Positions 11,166 through 23,302 of a stretch of DNA of 64,000 nucleotides are shown here, in pieces. The first letter of the stretch is position 1. Every line of letters begins with the position of its first letter. Source of the stretch: Channallabes apus (Eukaryota > Chordata > Actinopteri > Siluriformes > Clariidae); NCBI GenBank assembly GCA_030522415.1, contig CM060118.1, positions 15,070,651 to 15,134,650 on the forward strand. The letters run 5' to 3'. The notes beneath the pieces were generated by a model that searched no databases, was not told the DNA's origin, and worked only from the letters and a program-made list of their open reading frames with translations. Position numbers and translations under genes: made by a program.

Positions 11166-13182
11166 GGGACAAAAGGGATATTATTGTAGATACATATCCC
11201 TCTGCTTCCCAGGTGTTCTGAAATCGTTAATTACAGTAACTGTCAGGCGCCAGCATGGATGAACAAGAAAACACTTCTGATAATATTATGTCATCTTAAC
11301 CAGCATTTTATGTCCTTAGTAATTGCTTTATGGTGTGCTCTTTTAACAAGGCTCTAATACAAAGCTCTACTTGGTGTATGGAACAAGAGATTGTTTACTC
11401 TAATCTTCCCAGTTACGTAACACTACTTGGGTGGGATTCAAGTTAACGAAGCTGTTATTCTAAAGGGTAATAAATGGAAATATAAAGTAAATCATGTTTC
11501 TTAAGACTGTCCCACTCCATGGTTTATTTCCCACACATTTTTGGCTACATACTGTAGTACCAGTTAGACAACTTTAAAACTACTTTCACTAACTATATTT
11601 AACTGTGTGGTTAGTTAGTTTTCCCAGTCGCGGAGGGATCCAGTTGGCAGAAAAAAATAACTTGTTAAATAAACAAATTATAATCTGTTGGCTATTGGTT
11701 AAAAGCAATATCTCACTCAAGGCTGTGCTGTTGTGCTGAATATCAGCACAGCTATAATAGCTTTACAGTAGCTCTCTGGCTGCACCCTCGTACCTCCAGC
11801 CACATGAACATGTACTACATGTTCAGTACAACTGCGCTCCCTTTCATGTGATGTTGCTAAATTATTTGCCATTCCGATACACCTGTGATAAAAGTCAATA
11901 CCTATTCTACTGTACGTGTCTTTAGAACATGTTCCTCCTCGACGTAAACATTTTGAATCATTATTTAAGAACTAATGAGTTTGTGACATCATCGGGTGAG
12001 ATCTACTGACCTTTTCGAGCACGCATTAGCTAATTTCCCTGGAAAGGCTCGACAAAGCTGGTGAGTTTAGAGGACAGCATTAAGAGTGTAGCGGCAGAAG
12101 TGCCGATTTGGAGCAGCACACTGTCTCATAGAGGGTTTTATCTGCTAGAAAATAATTAGCCCTTTTCAGAGGCTCGTTTCCTGTCTGTCGATGTTGGTTC
12201 TAAATGAGACAGTCTCTCAGGAGAAGCATCTGTGCTGTGTCTGGTCTGCAGTCGATCTGAATTTCTTTGATGTTTTTTATAGTAGCTTGGCTTAAATTCT
12301 CACTTGTGCTTGAACGACTCGAGCTTGTTCCATTCCTCCTTACCGTCATCATATTCACACAGTCTCGTTTTGCAACCTGACAAATTATGACCTATTTGTT
12401 TATACTGTATATAAAAAAGAAAATTCGCGACATTTGGAAAATGCTTTTTTCTTTCTTTTTTTTTGCCATATGGTTTTTTTCCCAGTTGGCTGAAAAAGGG
12501 TTGTCTGTAGAATATCTGTGATATCAAGATTAGCCAATAATAGGTTCATCAGCTTTATGGCAAAATGACAGGTGAGTGAGTATAATTACGATGGCTGTGG
12601 CGTCAGGTTTTTGTGCTAATGAACGTAAGCCATGGCAGTCAAATCCTCAGGCTTCTGGATGCGAGCGGAATGGGGGCGTTGAAAATCGTTCTCTTTGTGT
12701 AGACTTGTTTAGCATGCTTTTCCTGAATTGATATCAGCACGTTCTCTGCCTCTTTAGTTTCCCTGACTGTATAATTCAGCGTCATTTTTGAAATGACAAG
12801 AAATTGGGTGTTTAGCAAAAATGACAGTGTTTTTGTGCAGGATCATTTTAATGGTAAGGGGTTTAAACAGTTTTGGCACAAATATGTGTGTAAACAAGTC
12901 TAGTATTATTTGTAACTGCTTATCTAGAAAGCAGGATTCTTCTAATGCATTATTTCACATAGACATCTGAGAATGCCTGATGTGTAAGGCAAAACAGTAA
13001 TAGCATGATTCAATAAAAGTACATCTCTCGTCCTGCTTTGTCCTATCTGCATGCTAATGAACAGACCAGTGTATGAGTTTATGACATGCCATAACTGGGC
13101 TGGTAAGGCACAGCCAGCGCTCCAGGAGAAATATAGCCCCTGCTGACACAATGGGAAGAAGGAGATTCAGGGAAATGGTGCG

Positions 13183-13220
<38 letters not shown>

Positions 13221-13298
13221 GCACCTGCAAGCACATATCGAAGCCATCAGTGTTTCACACAACAAAGGGTGATGGTGTGTGTGTGTGTGTGTGTGCGC
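13183..13298. repeat. (GT)n microsatellite pair
   Basis: There are two uninterrupted GT runs, at about 13185-13218 and 13274-13296, separated by 55 bases of non-repetitive sequence. Confidence 0.95.
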
Positions 13299-15869
13299 GA
13301 GTGTGTGTGGTTTGCTATATAGTAATATGAAGATGCAGTCACCATGGAAACCACTGTATTAAGATTTAGACAAGGGATTTGGGTGATCCATCAAAGCACT
13401 TTTCTTTTCTTTTTTTTGCACATCTGAGTGTTTCAGCGAGATTGTTTTATGACCCACCCGTGGTCTTTTTTCCCCCCGCCAGACAATGGATGATGTGCTG
13501 ATCACAGATTTTGGGAAAGATGATACTTGGCATGTGTGTGGGGAAATCAAGATCTACAAACTCAGCTGGTGATTTGGAACAAGCTGACTAGCCGCTTTGA
13601 ATGTGACAAAGAATCCGTATTGGAAATGAGCTCGTTTCAGGTGTTCGTCTGACTCTGGAATACAGTCTTCACAGAATGACGCTATCTTGCACACGCTTGG
13701 GTTGATGATCCATAGCAGCGCAGGGCTTGGGCAGGGAGGGGAGTGGAAGCATGGAATTGCTCACGTTGGCCCGCAGGGATAGAATGTAAAACTGACAACA
13801 GGTGTCCGGAGGAGAGAGAAACATGCATCATCAGCACCTGGATCAAGGCTCTTGCTGCACTGCAGAAATTTAAAGGTTCTTTCTGGCTTGTCAGAGGCTG
13901 CAAGCTCAACACACATCAAGTCTCTATTCACAGAGATCCTCCTACTTATGAATGGATCTAGAACCTCAAGGGAGAGATTTAGAGTCTCAGGGGGGATTTA
14001 AATTTGAACAAACTGCACGGGTTCACATGAATCTCAATCATAATATAGATTGTAACATGACTCACAGCTTAGGAAAAGACTGGTGGGAGGAATTCATTAT
14101 CGGATATAATACAAAATCCAGATCCTCAGCGGTAACCCATTGATTAGTGTTTACAGGACATGATGACAGGGGCTGTCCTGCCAGTTCTTAAGTCATGTGT
14201 AAGTAATAATGGTTTGTTAAATAGTGTCACATGCACATCTATCTATCCGTCTGTCTGTCTGTCATCTATGTTTTCTTGTGTCTCTGTTGGTTTCTGTGTT
14301 TCTATACAGTATAGCTGTTCCTCTGTCTGTCTACCTGTCTGTGTTTGAAAGCTTTTTCATCTCTCTCTGTCTCTCTCTTTCTGTTTACCTGCCTTTCTGT
14401 CTGTTCCAACTGGTTATATTTACATGTTTGTTAGACGACTGAAAATCTGGGCTCAGTCCATTTTAATCTGACCTCTACAGATGATGAGGTGAATTTCACA
14501 GATTCCCTAAAAACATCACAATAAGTGTTTTTTGTGCTAACTAAGCCTCCGCTAACCTTTTTAACATGTTTCAGTGATTTCAACACAAATGCATTTTTAG
14601 CTATAGTGTCATGGGAATTTTTTTTTTTCTGTAGCACTTTTTTTTTTTTCCTGCAGAAACACAATTAATCAAAAGCACAATAGTGTTAGCGCTTGTTGTC
14701 TCTACAGAGCCTGGTCTTATCAGTTTTCTGTTATTGTGACCTTAACGCAGAGGTTGCGGTAAGCCCTGTGTACCAGAATAATCCTCTTGTGGCCTGTCGG
14801 TAAAAATCCCAGCATCCCAACAGAGGGCCAAGCTGGTAAAGGTGTTTAACATAGATAAGGCTGCGTACAGAGCCCAGCAACACATCAAAAACAAGACACA
14901 GCATTTAAGCAGTTGTAACCCCTTTATGAATTACAGTGCAGCTGATAGTAGAGCCTGTTACTCTGTTTTCAACAATTGTTTGTAAAAATCGAAGCAAAAG
15001 CTCAGATAATGTCCTCTAGTGATAAGTACACGTTATTTATATGCATAGTATGAATTCAGCATTGTCTGTATAAGTCAGTTGATTGTATGAGACTGACTTG
15101 TTAAACATGGAATCATCACTTCGAATGCCTGGTTTAAAGGGATGGAATCACCAGCGACCAGCCGATCCGATATTATCACGATACCGGATGACGGTTTTAT
15201 CTGTATTGCAATTTTATGACTAGGCTTATAGTCATTGTGGTGAATCAGGTCATTTAGCTATTAGGTGTTGAAGCCAGTAGACTGGTTTGAATCCTGTATA
15301 GGTACAGTATACTGTATAATGAACAGTGTTGGGGGACGTTACTTTTTAAAGTAACTAATTACATTACAAAATTACTGTCATTAAAAAGTAATCAGTTACA
15401 TAACAGCATTACCTTCTGATAAAAGTAACTAGTTCGAGTACTTTTCCATTACAGAAAATGAAAACTCCTTTGTTATTCCTCATGCATGTTGTTTTAGTTA
15501 AGAGCTTAATAATTATTCTACCATCATCACTTAGCGAAGTTTGACCCATAATCTGTTAACTACTAATCAACTCATCTATGTGGTTTCGGTGCAGTGGCCG
15601 TAAATACGGTTCATTATGATTCACCGCGAGTTTTGGTTCTGTGATTAGGTTTCCATCTTTCACTCATGGCAGCTCACAGTGTCTTACATCGCTTCTCACC
15701 GCGAGTCAAACCACGGATACCCCTATCTCATAAGTGAGTGGGGTATAACAGCAGGAATAACAGAGGGGGGCGAGTTATCGGGGGCGGGACTTGTAGGACG
15801 ACTTTCACACACAAACAATAACGGAATCACTGATTACATAAATTGTCTGAATAATGGATTACATTTTTG

Positions 15870-16248
15870 AAAATATATTTTTTACATTTTTGACGAGCAA
15901 CTCTTTTTAATAAATTTTGACATGGAAAAGTGGAGTACCGAGTATCATGTATCACGCATGCGCTTCTTGATTTGTAAAGCAAAAGAAAGTCTCATTTGAG
16001 AAGTTAAAGATCCCTTTTCTTTCTCTCCCTGGGGCAGCATGCTGTTAGCGTGCGCTCACGCAAGAGTTGTTAGCGATGTTCCTTGCTAATTTTTCTGATA
16101 AAACTTTTTTTGTTAAAAGTTTTAAAAAAAGTTTTTTTGTTAATGCGTGTGTGTGTGTGTGTGAAACTCAAATAAGAGAGGAGAAAGTGTTTACTGTGTA
16201 AGAAGGGAAGAGGGGAGAGGCGGATTCCTCCTGTCCTCGTACTTTAGC

Positions 16249-16326
<78 letters not shown>

Positions 16327-16496
16327 AATGGAACCACTTATCTGTCTTTTTTGGGGCTGTGGAATGAATAATTTGAGTTTCCATTATTATTTTTTATGGG
16401 GAAATTCACTTTGATTTACATTTTGATTTGGTGTTTTTAAAATACGAGCCCGCTTCCGAATCGGATTGCACTCGTAATCCAAGGTTCCACTGTACT
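15870..16496 (-). mobile_element. Repeat nested in the hAT element (CAGTGGAACC-type terminus)
   Basis: The right edge, read on the minus strand, is CAGTGGAACCTTGGATTACG at about 16476-16495, next to TA at 16494-16496. This resembles the terminal inverted repeat of a TA-inserting DNA transposon. The opposite end is not recognisable, so the left boundary is a guess. The interior carries (GT)n at about 16147-16162 and a long (CA)n at 16250-16323. Confidence 0.5.
16250..16324. repeat. (CA)n microsatellite
   Basis: About 37 uninterrupted CA dinucleotides. A shorter GT run 90 bases upstream could pair with it in a transcript. Confidence 0.97.
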
Positions 16497-17599
16497 TAAA
16501 TGGCGGACCTAACGCGTTAGATTACTCGTTACATCAAAAAAGTAATCCAAGCACTCACACTGATAATGAAATATGAATTCATTCATCTTCAGCAACTTTT
16601 TTGACTGATCAGGATTGTGGTGGACCCAGAGCCTACAGTATCCTGGAGGGCAGGAAAATGCCCTTAATGAGATACCAGACCACATACACACACATTTACA
16701 TCTTGTGCAATATACAGAAGACAGTACACCTACAGTACAGTTTTGGTATTTTTGGGAGGTCGAAGGAAACTGGAAAACCGTAGCGCAAACCCATATGGAC
16801 ACGGTGGCAACACACACATAAACTCCACTTAGGGTGTAATCTGAGATCAGGTTTGAAGCAGTAAACAGCAGTTCCACCTGCTGTGACACCATGCTGCCTG
16901 CTAGTAAAGCAGTTTTAAAATCAAATATATCACAGCGGGAACATTATAAATTACATGGCTTTGGCACACAACTGCCCTAAAATCAAACAAGTACTTTGGA
17001 TTTCAGCTACTATGCATGAATAATCAGTATTTTGAATTATTCAAGATGACTGCTGGACTACAGGCAGCCAGATAGTCTAAAATCTGTAATTAGCGACTAT
17101 TGACTGAGAAAACGTACAACATTAGCTAGCACCGTAAAACAGCACAATCTTCCTTATTAGTTCTAATTACTTTTAACCCTAATTATTTTCAATTTCTCCC
17201 CACGGAGAAAAAAATTCATGACCTAATACGGCTCCTGCGACTGCAGCAAATATATTGTGCTCCATTATCTGCAGTTTGTAGCTCGTCTTCATGGTGTCTG
17301 ACTGTACATACAGTATACTGCATTTTATAAGGCTACACTTCTATCTAAAGACAGTGACATATCTTATCTTCCCGACCCGACTGGTCCCAGCAGGAATTCT
17401 AAAGTTGAATGACATTATAATATAGTCATAGTGTAACGACACTATGATGATGTCCATCGTCGGGACAACTTAGATTATAAAATTTATCATGACTTATAAA
17501 GTACTGGTAAGCATCATTGCAAATAGAACCTCAAAACCATTTAATTTTAATCTACATTTGTCGCATTTATGCCGATGCCCATCTTTTCACATATAGTAC

Positions 17600-17850
17600 G
17601 ACCTCAGAGTGGCGCAGTGGTAAAGTCCTCGCTCTATCATCCGGAGTTTGATTCCCGGGTGATGCAGTACCCTATTGCAGATGAAGGCCAGGAGAGAGAG
17701 CTGATTGGCTGAACTCTCTCTCTACAGCCAATTATGGGCGTCTTGGAGCTCACGCATGTGGAAGGAGCGGATAGCGCTTTCCTCCGAGTATGTTATACCG
17801 TCCCCAATGGTGCGTGAGTGAGCAGTTTAAAAAGATGCAGGTGGCAGGCG
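17600..17850 (+). repeat. tRNA-derived SINE (family C)
   Basis: AGAGTGGCGCAGTGGTAAAG has an A box, and GGAGTTTGATTCCCGGGTGA a B box at the usual spacing. The body (GGCTGAACTCTCTCTCTACA, ending near GGTGCGTGAGTGAGCAG) is unlike families A and B. It is the only copy of this type I see in the window. Confidence 0.7.
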
Positions 17851-18117
17851 CTGTTAGAGTCTTCAGCCCTCCCTGACTGGTAGCTTTGATAGTAACAATG
17901 GCGTTTACCCAGCATACTGTACAAACTACATCACATCTGATTATTGTCATGTATGTATATTTAATAGCTTCAGCTGTATCCCCCTTAGTGGTCAATAGTA
18001 CATAGTGTTAGAGGCATTTACTAATTATCTGGGTGGCTATAATTGGAGACATAAAGGCTTGATGGAGTTAAAAAGGGCTGGTTAACTTGGCTGTGTAAAC
18101 TGTTTATACAGGGTAAC

Positions 18118-18413
18118 AAGGAGGTGTGGAGCCTATCCCAGGAGACTTAGGACATGAGATGGGGTAAATACTGGATGGACTGCCAATCCATCGCAGGGCA
18201 CACACACACATACAGTATCCACGCCCATTCACACACTACAGGCAATTTGGAAACACCAGATTGCCTAATCTGGGGAGGAAACCTGAGCACCCGGAGGAAA
18301 CCCACCAAGCACAGGGAGAACATGCAAACTCCATGCACACAGACCTGAGGCTGGAATCGAACCTGGACTCTGGAGGTGCAAGGCGACAGGGCGAATCGCT
18401 ACGCCACCGTGCA
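18118..18413 (-). repeat. tRNA-derived SINE (family A), reverse orientation
   Basis: The family words appear complemented and in reverse order: GGAGCCTATCCCAGGAGACT, then GGAGGAAACCCACCAAGCAC, AACATGCAAACTCCATGCAC, and finally TGCAAGGCGACAGGGCGAAT, the tRNA-like head. It is nearly full length. Confidence 0.9.
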
Positions 18414-19157
18414 CGGTCTCTGAAAATAAAATTTTTTTGATTTTCTGAAAATTTCCTCCAAAACCTTATGACAGAAACGTGCCTTATGACTAAAACATTC
18501 AAAATTACATGCGTGACAGAAAAACACATACAATCTCAGTTAATGTACCTTTTACATTGCAGCAATTTCGGACAGGAGGAGAGAGCAAAATACTGCAGTT
18601 TGATTCAGCTGACCAGACTGCAGTGGCTATAATGCACCCAGGATGGTGATATTAGTTCTGGATGACTTTGTTCACTGCAGAAAATCATGTGAGAAAAAAA
18701 ATATATACAGGCATTCTGGGATATCTATTTCTGCCCTGTGTGAATATGGGTGTTTTAAGGTGATGGCCTCCTGATGGGGAGATAGTCTTAATGTTCTGTT
18801 TGTTTACTCAACATCTGTGCTGCCGGCCTCAGCGTTCCAGAGCTCAGCGTGGGTCATGAAATGCGGAGGATGTGTTTTTTTTTTTTTTTTAAACAAAAAG
18901 CTACATCTCCCAGAATACATCTCAGTAAATATCTCCCTAAAACCTTATGTAATTCTCTAATGCCACTGTTATTATCTAACAGCTTTTTGTAAGCAAAACA
19001 CTTTCCTTATGGTTTACTGACTTGACTCTGGCCTTGAGGAAACTAAAAGTAGTTATCCTAAAGCATTAACGTGTCTGTGTTCGTATATGTTTATGCTGTA
19101 TATTAAATATTAAAGAATGAATAATATTCTCAAGAAAAAAAAGGCAGCTCTGTCTAC

Positions 19158-19377
19158 GTTTCATTTCCTGTGACTTGAGTGTCATATTGTTTGGCCAAGC
19201 TACAGTGATTTTGAAACATTTCAGTTTATTCATAATGCATGAGGGCATTTTCAACGGAGCCGCACTAATGAGATGAATTTGTCATCGGTGTTCACTTTTG
19301 ACCGTAATTCAGGCGCGTAGAAACAGCAATTCATAATCCAGTTCCACGAGTAATCGTCTTCCTCAAACCTCTTAAGG
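19158..19377. repeat. Duplicated non-coding block, copy 1
   Basis: About 215 bases align colinearly with 28264-28477, with roughly 80 percent identity by eye. Shared words include TGGCCAAGCTACAGTGATTT, GCACTAATGAGA and ATTCATAATCCAGTT. There is no coding frame, no inverted terminal repeats and no tRNA-like promoter. Two diverged copies in the same intron and orientation fit an old local duplication, possibly of a regulatory element; an unrecognised old repeat is the alternative. Confidence 0.7.
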
Positions 19378-19656
19378 TCCCTTTTGAAGTTTCCTCTGGA
19401 ATATGGAGAGTGTTGTTCGAGTCATCCATCTTTCTGTCCCTCTCTCACACTTTCTCCACCCTTGGTTTCTTTCTGCTTTGTTGTCCCTCACTTTATTCTT
19501 TTATATATATTTCCATAATTTAACACTGTGTTTGGTCCACAAAGTCATTGCAGACTGTCATAAACCAACATGTCATATTTACGCAATAGAGACATTTTCT
19601 ATTTGCTAAGTAAGAAAAAAAATTATATAACCATCATGTAAAAGTTTGTATAAGTC

Positions 19657-20197
19657 TGTATACCGGACCTCCGCGTATGAACGCCAAGCCTCACGAATTT
19701 TCTCCTTAAGGCTGACATTTTGCAAGAAATTTCCATCAGCATGCGAAGCATTTTTGGACTGCGAGCACACAAACTGTGCCGAACCGTGCGCTGGTTGTGT
19801 GTACATCCGGGGGCTGTTCAAAACTTGTTTGCGTCAGTGGAAAGCCAATCGAAGTGAGTTTACATATTTTTGTGAGGTTTTTTTTTTTGCATAGGTGCAA
19901 GACATAGTGAAGACTTACCAACATGTCCCAACATACCAGCCCCCCCGCCCCCCCAGGTTGCAAAAAGAAATCATAAATTAAGGTTAAATTAAGGTTAAGT
20001 GAGGTTTAACATCTTACTTCATCTAAATGTTGTGATTGATTTTAGAGGAAAAAATAAGATTATACAGTAGTATTGGAAATTTTGGGTGGCTGGAAAGGGT
20101 TATCTGCATTTATATTATTTTCTATTGGAAAATGCGTTTTGCAATACAAAACATCACCTTAAATTAAATTTGATTTGTATGCCAAGATACCACTGTA
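19657..20197. mobile_element. Degenerate TIR element (CAGTGGTA-type)
   Basis: The right edge, complemented, reads TACAGTGGTATCTTGGCATA. The left edge TATACCGGACCTCCGCGTAT lines up with it at about half its positions over 26 bases. No transposase frame is visible. It looks like a decayed non-autonomous TA-inserting transposon. Confidence 0.45.
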
Positions 20198-21854
20198 CAC
20201 CTTTAAGGACAACAAGGTAGTGGGTAGATATGCTATTAAGTTCTTATATCATATTAAGTTGCACTTTCAATGATTATAGTAATGCATATTTTCAGATTCC
20301 TGGTTTAATCATTTAAATCCTATTTTTAGAATATTTTAGAGAATTCTGTGACAAAGAGGGAACCTTCAGTCTCAGGGATTTCCCTGCTACCCCTAAAAAA
20401 AATTGCCAACTGTGCTATCTTGTAGAGAAAAAAAAACATCTTTTTGGAAGAAACATCTGGAGTAATCAGCTTTCAAAGTGTTCATTAAAGTGCTTTAAAA
20501 ACAATGTTTAGAACCAAAACGTTCTATTTGGTGAAGAATCAAGAAGAATAAGGGATTAATCTTTTTGATCCTTCAACAAACTGATTTTTCCCAAAATTGA
20601 AAATAACACCATTGGCCATAACGAAAACTTAATCTATGCCACTTAAGACCTGACTTGACGGGTCACATATTACATATTAATGTTCATAGATTAATTAGTC
20701 TGGACATGCTACTGCTTTCCAATACCTCTAGGTGTGAACGAGTGTCAGTGTTTATGTATACTGCCACGCCCCTGATCAGAATGAAGTTGTTGTGGTATAA
20801 ATTATGTACGTTAAGAAGATCAATAACATTTTACACCAAGACAAGGTTGACTTCTAAGTAATATGTTTATTCTTGTCACGGCTGGGGAATGAAAGACCAG
20901 TGAAACATGGAAATATACACTCCATGGTACAGAACTATTATTTTGTGGTTGGTAGACAAAGAACTAATATAATATTAATATAAAATTTCATATAATTACC
21001 ATAACTAATGGCATATATATATATATGGAAAAATCTATGAGAATGCCTTCTCAGCAACTTTAAAGGTCACCAATCTTTCCTAATCATCAATCAATCATCA
21101 TAACCGCAATTTTACCTCAGGTGTCTTATATCAGTTCTGGCAAAACAAAACTCTCTGTAGGCCTCGTAGCTTTGAATGAAGCCTACCACTAACCTCTTGC
21201 TTCCCCCATTTTAGCATATATGACAAACAGATAATACAAGGAATTAACTTACTCAAATAAAGGTATAGTTATAGAGTATAATATAGGATTAGATGAAATA
21301 TTTGATTATTAAAAAATTAACTAAGTTAATGAAATTAAATTGTCCTCCATATCGTTACTGAAGAATGAATTAGTCTGTTTATTTAATTTAAATTCTGTTT
21401 AGTCAATTTATACCGTCAATCAGCTTTTACTAGTCATTACACAAATTAGCAGTTTGTCGGCTATAGATCAAACACCTCAAACTTTTAATTGAAGCAAAAT
21501 ATTTTCCATTGGTAAGAGTCACTGTAGTTAAGAGCATCATGACAATCAATAAATGGTTTGTTCGTTGTTTTAAAAAGCAGACTGAATAAATCGAATACCC
21601 CATTTCACTGTGTCTCCTAAGTAGTTGCAGTCGGTAGTAGTACTAATTCGGTTAATTAAAATTGTCTTAACAATTTAAAAAACTTTGTAAGGACATGAAA
21701 ATGACATTTGACATGAGGCAATAACGAAGTGTAAGCGACATGGTAAAGTTTTTAATAGATAACTGACAATGACCTCATACCGTCTAGTTAACAGATAGAC
21801 ACCGGCTAATAGACGTTAGAGGAATGGGATATATGTCATGTACCCAGGTATTTA

Positions 21855-22125
21855 ATGACCGTTGAAGCCGAAGGAGTGCATAGAGGATGGTACCATCAAC
21901 TTTTCTACATCAGAACCCATGATAATTGATGACAAACCCATTCCTTATGTTATCCTGGGTGGTAATGATGCTTTCGCTCTGAAGACTGTGAGGTATGTGA
22001 TGAAACCTTCAGTAGATGTGGACGTTCAGATGAAGAGCTTGTGACCAACTACAGGATATCTACTGTAGAGGTAGACGTGTTGGGGAGAACGCCTTTGGCG
22101 TCCATGCTTGTGATTGTGTATATTA
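21855..22125 (+). pseudogene. PIF/Harbinger transposase (nuclease) fragment
   Basis: A short open frame encodes a peptide with PIPYVILGGNDAFALKT, closely like the VPYVLVGDDAFAL core of Harbinger-type DDE nucleases (HARBI1 family). Further on, TNYRIS and LASMLVIV resemble the following NYRLSRARR and ILASR blocks but need frame changes. In known family members the aspartate pair is DDAF; here the first is Asn (GNDAF) with an extra Gly. No terminal repeats were found. This is an inactive relic, not a host gene. Confidence 0.75.
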
Positions 22126-22740
22126 GAATTAAAATAGAATTTGAGAAATTTGACATATAAATATTATAATATTAAAATATAAAAATATATGAAAGAAATT
22201 TTACTCATGTTTTCCAAAGTTTTGAATATAATGAAATGATCAAACCACATATATTTTAGGAATAAAAATTATTTGGTAAATTTATCATCAGTCTAAAAAT
22301 AAAAAAAACAGAAATATTGTGCTTCGGACTTCAATAAGTAATACATTTACACTTACGCATTGGGCAGAAGCGCTTATATATTTTTAATTGTGTTCAATCG
22401 TCACTATTTTCCTTTAAATATTACTTTATTAATTTTGTCATGACTTCCATGACCATTTTGTCATGACCAGTAAATGTAGACATTTTAATGTGGACACGAT
22501 GCCAACGCATTCTTCAGCATTAATATGTAATGTTTAGCTCTGAGTCAGAGTTGTATCGAATCTTTAACGATTCGGGTTAATTTGATTAACTGAACCAAAA
22601 TTTAACAATTATGAGCAAGGTAGCAAGATCTGGGCAAATGTTTAGGCTTTAAAATACATGACCAAGACAACAGTTCTTTATAAAGAAACAAGAATTTATT
22701 TGACTAATCTACGATACATTAAACTATACGCTACTTAAAC

Positions 22741-22761
22741 GCGCGCACACACACACGCACG

Positions 22762-22825
<64 letters not shown>
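22741..22825. repeat. (CA)n microsatellite
   Basis: Imperfect CGCGCACACA passes into about 29 uninterrupted CA repeats. Confidence 0.97.
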
Positions 22826-22829
<4 letters not shown>

Positions 22830-22997
22830 CAGTTTGGAAAGCAAAAAAATGAATGTTATTCTAGTACTGTTTACTAGATCAACGAAAGTCACAAGAACAG
22901 AGTCTTGGGTTTAATCTTATGGTTCAGTTATGAAACGAGCACCAACTTCAGCAAGGTATGCAGCTTTGTTTGTTTACTTGCGTTATGTTTCGTTCTG

Positions 22998-23302
22998 GCG
23001 GCGCGGTGGTGTAGTGGTTAGCACTGTCGCCTTGCACCTCCAGGGTCTGGGTTCGATTCCCCGGCCAGGCTCGATTCCCGTCTCTGTGTGCATGGAGTTT
23101 GCATGTTCTCCCCGTGGTGGGTTTCCTCCGGGTACTCCGGTTTCCTCCCACAGTCCAAAGATATGCAGGTGTGTGTGCCCTGCGATGGATTGGCACCCTG
23201 TCCAGGGTGTACCCTAGTGCCAGAAGTCTCCTGGGATAGGCTCCAGGTCCCCCGCGACCCTAAACACAGGATTAAGCGGTATAGAAAATGAATGAATGAA
23301 TG
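22998..23302 (+). repeat. tRNA-derived SINE (family A), best preserved head
   Basis: GGCGGCGCGGTGGTGTAGTG starts a clear tRNA-like promoter: A box GTGTAGTGGTTAGCACTG and B box GGGTTCGATTCCC. The complete body follows and the tail ends (GAAT)n. Of all copies this one comes closest to an intact polymerase III promoter. Confidence 0.92.

Larger units (their letters stand above)
15324..16562. mobile_element. Non-autonomous hAT element with perfect 8-bp target duplication
   Basis: The left end is CAGTGTTGGGGGACGTTACT and the right end is AAGCACTCACACTG preceded by AACGCGTTAGATTACTCGTT. These are typical of a hAT family common in fish. Both sides are flanked by ATAATGAA (15316-15323 and 16563-16570), a perfect 8-bp duplication characteristic of hAT. 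No transposase is encoded. From about 15870 the interior is interrupted by a second repeat. Confidence 0.85.

Noticed and set aside
13054..13236. Frames crossing GT/CA runs and SINE copies (for example 18236-18529, 23214-23588, 37745-38036)
   Set aside because: Their peptides recur wherever the same repeat occurs, which shows they are repeat shadows and not genes.
13961..14450. TCTG/TCTCT-rich frames around 14224-14442
   Set aside because: The Ser/Leu/Val-rich peptide comes from imperfect TCTG repeats, not from a gene.
22998..23302. True tRNA gene from the A/B-box-like head of SINEs
   Set aside because: The promoter boxes fit, but the flanking sequence does not fold into a cloverleaf I can support, and the SINE body follows. 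The same holds for all SINE heads here.
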